From the NCBI GenBank assembly GCA_025998875.1, contig AP024675.1, positions 1,127,501-1,178,977 of the forward strand: 51,477 bases of DNA, read 5' to 3'. This DNA comes from Bacteroidota bacterium (GTDB lineage Bacteria; Bacteroidota; Rhodothermia; JANXDC01). The position numbers and the translations under genes are program-made. Positions 46,849 to 51,477 of the stretch are shown here, in pieces. A model generated the notes under the pieces. It ran no database searches, was not told the DNA's origin, and worked only from the letters and a program-made list of their open reading frames with translations. How positions within the stretch are numbered: the stretch's first letter is position 1; the number at the start of each line of letters is the position of its first letter.

Positions 46849-46856
46849 CAAAGCTA
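46849..46856 (-). promoter_or_regulatory. TAnnTTTG -7 element of hemB
   Basis: Minus-strand TAGCTTTG is a perfect match, 26 nt before the hemB ATG. No TTG is placed 20 nt upstream. Confidence 0.6.
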
Positions 46857-46950
46857 CGGCATACGCCGCTGGATAACCAGCGCGCAAGGCTTGCCCCTCT
46901 GCGGGAGAATGCGTAACATCGGCCTGCCGCAAAAAGGGAAGGGGTGGACG

Positions 46951-47664
46951 ATGGAGCTAAACGGAAAAGTGGCCTGGGTGACCGGTGCCAGTCGCGGCCT
47001 GGGGCGTGCCTTCAGCGAAGCCCTCCTGGAGCGGGGAGCTCGTGTGGCCGGAATGGCCCGTTCCCGATCTGAGCTTGAGGAGATGGCCCGCCGGTGGGGT
47101 GAGCATTTTCTGCCCGTGCTCGGAGATGTGCGACGCCCGGAGGACGTGGAGCGCGCCGTGGAACAGATCCGCGCTCGCTGGGGCACGATACATGTGCTCA
47201 TCAACAACGCCGGCTTGGGGCGTTTCGGCAACGTGGAGGAGCTTTCCCTTGAAGACTGGCAGGTGCAGATCGAGACCAACCTGACAGGGGTGTTTTTGTG
47301 CACACGCGCCGCCGTGCCGCTCATGAAGGCCCAGCGCTACGGGCATATCGTGAACATATCCTCTATTGCCGGGCTACTGGGCAACCCCCAGCTGACGGCC
47401 TATAACGCCTCCAAGTTCGGCGTTCGGGGCTTCAGCGAGGCGCTCATGAAGGAGCTGCGCGATTTCGGGATCAAGGTCACCTGTGTCTATCCGGGCTCCG
47501 TAGATACCCCGTTTTTCGATCCGCTGGGCATGCCCCGACATGCGAACATGATGCGCCCGGAGGAGGTGGCGCGTACGGTGGTATTTATCCTGGAGACCTC
47601 GGACAATTTCCTGATCAGCGAGATCGTCTTAAGACCGCTCAACCCCAACCCGCCGGCCACCTAG
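46951..47664 (+). CDS. Short-chain dehydrogenase/reductase (3-ketoacyl reductase-like)
   Basis: The 237-residue classical SDR has TGASRGLG (cofactor loop, residue 11 on), NNAGLG, the catalytic serine in NISSIAG, and Tyr/Lys in YNASKFG. The PGSVDTPF segment is usual for the family. The closest character is of FabG-like or sepiapterin-reductase-like oxidoreductases; the substrate is not readable. The start is ATG 46951 after GGAAGGGG. It faces the next SDR gene convergently with a 4-nt overlap at their stops. Confidence 0.9.
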   Translation: MELNGKVAWVTGASRGLGRAFSEALLERGARVAGMARSRSELEEMARRWGEHFLPVLGDVRRPEDVERAVEQIRARWGTIHVLINNAGLGRFGNVEELSLEDWQVQIETNLTGVFLCTRAAVPLMKAQRYGHIVNISSIAGLLGNPQLTAYNASKFGVRGFSEALMKELRDFGIKVTCVYPGSVDTPFFDPLGMPRHANMMRPEEVARTVVFILETSDNFLISEIVLRPLNPNPPAT

Positions 47665-48422
47665 AAACCGGGCGGCACAAGGGAGCCGTGCTCGCGGATG
47701 TCCCATTCCTGGGCGGCGAACGTATCGGGGTCGACGCCGAGCAAGAGCCAGGCCAGAAAGCGGGCCACTGTGGAGGGACTGAGCAACTCTTTGCGTTCGT
47801 AGTAGCCGATAAAGCGCGATCGGGCCGGAAAGAGCGTCTCCGGAGTGGCGCGCACGCGCGCCTGCATGGGGGTGTCAACTACCCCCGGACGCGCGCTTCC
47901 GACCCGAATGCCCCGAGGGGCCAGCTCCTGGTCCAGACAGCGGTAGAGCATGTGCAGGGCGGCCTTGGAGACACAATAGGCCCCCCAGCCCACATAGGGT
48001 CGGTGTGCGGCCCCGGAGGAGATGTGCAGAATCCGTCCCCCGACCGGCATGCGATCCAGAAGGCGTTGCGTCAGAAACAGGGGGGCTTCCAGGTTCACGG
48101 CCATGTGCATCCGCCAGTCCGGCAGGCTCACCGTCGCCAGGGGGCCTATCGGTTCCAGGGTAGCCGCGTTGTGCACGATCCAGCGTATCGGTTCCCGGTC
48201 CGGCAGGGCGCCAGCTACGGCATCCCATCCCTCCGGAGAGGCCAGATCAGCCTGAACGACCCGGATGTGCTCTGCATCCCGGGCGCGCGTCTCCTCGAGC
48301 GCCTCCAGGCGTCTGCCAACGCCCAGCACGTAAAGTCCCCGACGGGCCAGCTCCCAGCTCAGGGCCTGTCCGATCCCGGAGCTGGCTCCCGTAATAAGGG
48401 CCCACGCTCGGGTTGTGCTCAT
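47661..48422 (-). CDS. Short-chain dehydrogenase/reductase (YciK/benzil reductase-like)
   Basis: The 253-residue SDR starts at ATG 48422 behind AGGGAGG. Motifs are TGASSGIG, VHNAAT (in place of NNAG), HISSGAA and YCVSKAALH. The HNAA variant and the SSGAAHRPY segment are typical of benzil reductase-like SDRs (BzrD/sepiapterin reductase type), an assignment made by motif only. It is 2 nt downstream of the YjbQ gene on the same strand, so the two form a short operon. It is convergent with the other SDR. Confidence 0.88.
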   Translation of the reverse strand: MSTTRAWALITGASSGIGQALSWELARRGLYVLGVGRRLEALEETRARDAEHIRVVQADLASPEGWDAVAGALPDREPIRWIVHNAATLEPIGPLATVSLPDWRMHMAVNLEAPLFLTQRLLDRMPVGGRILHISSGAAHRPYVGWGAYCVSKAALHMLYRCLDQELAPRGIRVGSARPGVVDTPMQARVRATPETLFPARSRFIGYYERKELLSPSTVARFLAWLLLGVDPDTFAAQEWDIREHGSLVPPGF

Positions 48423-48424
48423 GG

Positions 48425-48862
48425 CTACACCTCCCTGTGCGTTGCTCCGAAAAGCGTTGCCGTCACCGACCGGGCGCCGGCCCGGTGGCGGTGCTCGCAG
48501 AGGTAGATCCCCTGCCAGGTGCCCAGATGGGGCCGACCGTTGCGGATGGGAATCCATATGCCCGGTCCGATGAGGACGGCTTTGATGTGTGCGGGCATAT
48601 CATCGGGGCCTTCGATCCGATGCCGGAAATATGGGCTTCCGTCCGGTACGAGCCGGCTCAGAAACGCCTCTAGGTCGCCGCGTACATCCGGGTCGGTGTT
48701 CTCGTTCAGCGCCAGGGAGGCCGAGGTGTGCCGCAGGAACAGGTGCATGAGCCCCACGGAAAATTCCCGCACCTCGGGCAACTGGTCCAGCACCTCCTCT
48801 GTGATCAGGTGCACCCCTCGGGGGCGGGGGCGCAGGGTGAGCTCTTTCTGGATCCAACGCAT
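48425..48862 (-). CDS. YjbQ (UPF0047) family protein
   Basis: The 145-residue protein starts at ATG 48862, eight bases after GGAG; an ATG at 48883 would add seven residues but has no ribosome site. The signatures are the opening ELTLRPRPRGVHLITEEV, the LFLRHTSASLALNEN block and PHLGTWQGIYLCEHRHR with conserved histidines. The YjbQ/UPF0047 fold binds a metal; a weak thiamine-phosphate synthase activity was reported for the family, but the physiological role is unclear. It is probably co-transcribed with the following SDR gene. Confidence 0.92.
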   Translation of the reverse strand: MRWIQKELTLRPRPRGVHLITEEVLDQLPEVREFSVGLMHLFLRHTSASLALNENTDPDVRGDLEAFLSRLVPDGSPYFRHRIEGPDDMPAHIKAVLIGPGIWIPIRNGRPHLGTWQGIYLCEHRHRAGARSVTATLFGATHREV

Positions 48863-48946
48863 ATCGGACTCCAGATCGTACATACAATGTACGCATAACC
48901 GCTTTCCTGTGTGTGCCCGGGGTGTGCATTTTCCGGCGTGGGCACG

Positions 48947-48954
48947 TAGTTTTG
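48947..48954 (+). promoter_or_regulatory. TAnnTTTG -7 element of the ThyX-like gene
   Basis: TAGTTTTG is a perfect match, 25 nt before the ATG at 48979. It lies in the 116-bp divergent region shared with the YjbQ gene. Confidence 0.6.
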
Positions 48955-48978
48955 CCGGTGTACCGGGAGGCGGGCCTC

Positions 48979-50490
48979 ATGCGCGCAGAGGATCGGGAGC
49001 TGCTCCGACCGTATGTAACCAATCTCGAGGGGCCGGTTTTTGCCCTTCGGAATCTGCCCGAGGAGGTGGTGGCCGTTCTGTTTGCCTATTACAGTCGTTC
49101 GCCTCATGGGTTGCGGGAAAATCTGCTCAAGTTGCTCCGCGAGGGGGATCTGGCCCTTTTCGAGTCTCCCTCTGCCGAGGGGGATAGCTCGGAGGCCTTG
49201 CGCCGCGCACAGGAGCGGGCCCGCGCTTTTCATGAAAAATGGGTGATCGGCTACGGACACGCCTCGGTAGCCGAACACGCCGTTGTGCACCTGGCCATCG
49301 AAGACGTCTCCATTCTGGCCAGCAAGGTCATCGAGGACGCCCGGTTGGCCTCTTTTACGGAGAAATCCACCCGGTACGTGGTCTTCGATCCGGAGCGGGT
49401 CTATGCGCTCTCCGAACATGAGCGCGAGCCCTGGTATACCGCCTATCGGGCCTTCGTGACCCGCCTTCTGCGCCACTACCATGCGCTTTTGCCCGAGGCG
49501 GTGGAGCAATTACGTCGACAGATCCCGCGCGCCCCCGAACAATCGGAGCGGGCCTATGAAGTGGCCCTGCGCGCTCAGGCCTGCGATCTGCTCCGCTATC
49601 TGCTTCCGGCCGCCACGCAGACCAACCTGGGCATGACGATCAACGCGCGGGCGCTGGAGCTGCTGCTCGTGAAAATGTTCTCGCACCCCCTTGAGGAGGT
49701 GCGCCGGTTGGCCTCCCGGATCAAAGAGGAGGCCCTCAAGGTGGTGCCCACCTTGGTCCGGTATGCGGACTATAACCCGTATCGGGCCCAGACCCCGGAG
49801 CGCATGGCCGAATGCGTTCGGCTTTTTGTCGGCAGTCCCGCACCGGAGCCAGCCCATCCCGTTGTGCTTGTGGAGTACGATCCGGAGGCGGAGACAAAAC
49901 TCATCTGCGCTATGCTCTATGAGCAGTGCGCCCTTCCCTATGGGCAACTGCGCCGGCTGGTGGAGGGCTTCTCTCCGGAGAAGCGCGCCCGGGTAATCGA
50001 TGCCTACCTTGAGGGGCGGGGCAGGCACGATCCCCCTCTGCGGGCGCTGGAGGCCATCACCTACAGCTTCGATGTGCTCCTGGACTTCGGGGCCTATCGG
50101 GACCTGCAGCGGCATCGGATGATGACCCAGCTTGTGCAGGCTTTTCGGCCCGAGCACGGCTATGAGCTACCGGAGGTCCTGCTGGAGTGGGGATGGGAGG
50201 GGCGACTCAGGCCTCTGCTGGAGGAGGCGGCTTTGCTCTATGCGCGTATTGCGCGTACGCATCCCCATGAAGCCGCCTATGTACTGCCCATGGCCTACCG
50301 GCGTCGGGTGCTCATGATCGCCAACCTGCGGGAGCTGCACCACCTGATCGCCCTGCGCTCCAGCCGTCAAGGCCATCCCTCCTACCGCCGCATCGCCCAG
50401 GCCATGTACCGGGAGATCGCCCGAGTCCATCCTCTGCTGGCCCGCTATATCCGGGTGGATTTAAGCGAGTATGCGCTGGCGCGGGCCTAG
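48979..50490 (+). CDS. Tandem-domain ThyX-like (flavin-dependent thymidylate synthase family) protein
   Basis: The 503-residue protein is about twice the usual ThyX length (210-270). The first half (to about 230) has GYGHASVAEHAVVHL, like the ThyX H-x-S-x-x-E-H block, and a signature-like stretch at residues 120-133 reading DARLASFTEKSTRY. The canonical motif is RHRxxSxNExSxRY, so the first Arg and His are lost while R, S, E, S, R and Y remain. The second half (about 290-503) has RHR at 378-380 (LQRHRMMTQ) but lacks the later S, E, S and Y. The two halves are complementary. ThyX methylates dUMP using FAD, NADPH and methylene-tetrahydrofolate. Activity here is uncertain; no thyA is in the window. 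The start ATG follows GGGAGG. Confidence 0.82.
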   Translation: MRAEDRELLRPYVTNLEGPVFALRNLPEEVVAVLFAYYSRSPHGLRENLLKLLREGDLALFESPSAEGDSSEALRRAQERARAFHEKWVIGYGHASVAEHAVVHLAIEDVSILASKVIEDARLASFTEKSTRYVVFDPERVYALSEHEREPWYTAYRAFVTRLLRHYHALLPEAVEQLRRQIPRAPEQSERAYEVALRAQACDLLRYLLPAATQTNLGMTINARALELLLVKMFSHPLEEVRRLASRIKEEALKVVPTLVRYADYNPYRAQTPERMAECVRLFVGSPAPEPAHPVVLVEYDPEAETKLICAMLYEQCALPYGQLRRLVEGFSPEKRARVIDAYLEGRGRHDPPLRALEAITYSFDVLLDFGAYRDLQRHRMMTQLVQAFRPEHGYELPEVLLEWGWEGRLRPLLEEAALLYARIARTHPHEAAYVLPMAYRRRVLMIANLRELHHLIALRSSRQGHPSYRRIAQAMYREIARVHPLLARYIRVDLSEYALARA

Positions 50491-50521
50491 CCGCCTTGCG
50501 CTCCAGAGAGGAGGAGCACAC

Positions 50522-51397
50522 ATGGGACGTCTGGATTTCCGCTCGTTGCGTCTTCGACTCCAGCGGACATACGTGCTGTTGTGGATGGAGGAGCATGCGG
50601 CCCGTCCGGCCCGATCCGTGCGCTTTTCGCTTCTGGCCGGTATCCTGTCGGTGGTGCTCGGGCTTTCAGCTTTCTGCGGGCTCGTCTTTTTATTGATCGC
50701 CTACACCCCCCTGCGAGAGCTCATACCCGGATATGGTAGCTTGGAGGCGCGTCAGCAGGCTCGGATCGCCATGGCGCGTGTGGCCATGCTGGAGGATAGC
50801 CTGCGGGCGCAGACGGCCTATTTGGAGAGCTTGCGGCAGGTGCTTCTGGGCGAGTTTCGTCCCGAGGAACCCCCCACGGAGTCGCCGGCCGGCGAGGCTG
50901 TGCCGCTGGAGACGTATGCCCCCTTTTCGGATCCGTCCCCGAATACGGCTCCCGGCGTGCGGCGGGTTCTGCTAGGCGCCGAGCTGCTGGGGTCCTTGCT
51001 CTTTCCCGCCCCGCCCCCTCTCGACGGGGTGGTTACGCGGGGGCTGGATCCCCGTATCGGGCACTGGGGAATTGACATCGCCGCCGCCGAAGGCCAGCTT
51101 GTGCGCGCAATCGCCGATGGATTTGTCGTCTTTGCCGACTGGACACAGCAGGGGGGGTATACGATTGTGCTGCAGCATGCGGACAATGTGCTCAGCGTCT
51201 ACAAGCACAACCAGCGCCTGCTGCGTTCTGTGGGGGAACGCGTGCGGGCGGGGGAGACGATCGCTCTGAGCGGACGCTCCGGCGAGGTCACCACCGGGCC
51301 CCATCTGCATTTCGAGCTATGGCACGCGGGCATTCCGCTCGATCCGCTGGCATATCTCTACGGACTGCGCTCCGTTTTGCATACCACAGATCGATGA
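50522..51397 (+). CDS. M23-family (LytM-type) peptidoglycan endopeptidase, membrane anchored
   Basis: The 291-residue protein begins after GAGGAGG. It has a cytoplasmic N-terminus, a membrane helix at about residues 44-63 (VVLGLSAFCGLVFLLIAYTP) and a coiled-coil-like region at about 75-115. The C-terminal peptidase domain has complete zinc-site motifs: His181 and Asp185 in GHWGIDIA, and His261-Leu-His263 in GPHLHFELW. It should cleave peptide cross-links of peptidoglycan at the outer face of the inner membrane. In many Bacteroidota and Proteobacteria an M23 gene of this layout sits directly before a bactofilin gene and the two act in cell shape. That order is seen here, with the next ATG 16 nt on. 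Confidence 0.93.
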   Translation: MGRLDFRSLRLRLQRTYVLLWMEEHAARPARSVRFSLLAGILSVVLGLSAFCGLVFLLIAYTPLRELIPGYGSLEARQQARIAMARVAMLEDSLRAQTAYLESLRQVLLGEFRPEEPPTESPAGEAVPLETYAPFSDPSPNTAPGVRRVLLGAELLGSLLFPAPPPLDGVVTRGLDPRIGHWGIDIAAAEGQLVRAIADGFVVFADWTQQGGYTIVLQHADNVLSVYKHNQRLLRSVGERVRAGETIALSGRSGEVTTGPHLHFELWHAGIPLDPLAYLYGLRSVLHTTDR

Positions 51398-51412
51398 AGA
51401 GGAGGCGGGGAG

Positions 51413-51477
51413 ATGTTCAGGAAAGCCTCACCGGTTGAGGAAAACAAAACACAGCCGGCCGTGAACCTGATCGCGCC
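51413..51477 (+). CDS. Bactofilin, N-terminus only (runs off the window)
   Basis: An ATG at 51413, behind GAGGAGGCGGGG, opens a frame that runs to the end. Only 21 residues are visible, MFRK at the start and VNLIA at the end. This resembles bactofilin N-termini, which have a short charged tail leading to an N-L-I-G strand before the beta-helix. Identity rests mainly on the upstream M23 peptidase, a well-known partner gene. Bactofilins polymerise without nucleotides and localise peptidoglycan enzymes. Confidence 0.65.
   Translation, partial: MFRKASPVEENKTQPAVNLIA

Overview
The window looks like a piece of chromosome from a high-GC member of the Bacteroidota/Rhodothermota, with Rhodothermia-like lineages fitting best. 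The evidence is the set of families (PorQ-like outer-membrane protein, DUF3109, BshA of bacillithiol synthesis, DUF4097 repeat protein, M23 peptidase next to a bactofilin) and repeated upstream boxes of the form TAnnTTTG, the -7 element read by the Bacteroidota housekeeping sigma factor. Genes are densely packed, with many 1-14 nt overlaps. I see no rRNA, tRNA, CRISPR array, prophage or complete insertion sequence.

Layout. 1-3.5 kb: a glutamate dehydrogenase cut by the left edge, a DUF4097 repeat protein and bshA. 3.6-11.2 kb: a KamA-like radical SAM aminomutase, two MacB/FtsX-type ABC permeases without an ATPase gene, then a tight operon of a large lipoprotein, a beta-barrel protein and a PAP2 phosphatase. 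11.2-16.5 kb: a 1050-residue hybrid histidine kinase, a flavin reductase-like protein and an OmpA-family protein with an Ig-like insert. 16.6-20.8 kb (minus strand): biotin carboxylase and a MoxR-like ATPase/vWA pair. 21-25.2 kb: DUF3109 protein, sigma-54, PorQ-like protein and a lipoprotein hydrolase. 25.3-30.9 kb: an envelope/protein quality-control block (two Hsp20, Do-family protease, exported aminopeptidase P), an SDR and a small membrane protein.

30.9-35.9 kb (minus strand) is the most unusual part: a chaperone-usher-like cluster made of a small AT-richer secreted beta-sandwich protein, a PapD-like chaperone and a 1033-residue usher-like protein that carries a SdrD-like calcium motif and two C-terminal SPOR repeats. 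A perfect 12-bp hairpin separates the subunit gene from the chaperone and usher genes. A full-length IS1 InsA-like zinc-ribbon/HTH gene without InsB lies just upstream on the same strand.

36-51.5 kb: acyl-CoA and acetate metabolism (thiolase, acetyl-CoA synthetase), peroxiredoxin, HDOD protein and a Dph6-type ATPase. A translationally coupled run follows (aldehyde dehydrogenase, FlK-like thioesterase, transglutaminase-like membrane protein, EthD, EVE and VOC proteins), then hemB, two SDRs, YjbQ, a tandem two-domain ThyX-like protein whose signature motif is split between its halves, and an M23 peptidase followed by a bactofilin cut by the right edge.

All calls come from reading the sequence and recalled family knowledge. 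No database search was run.
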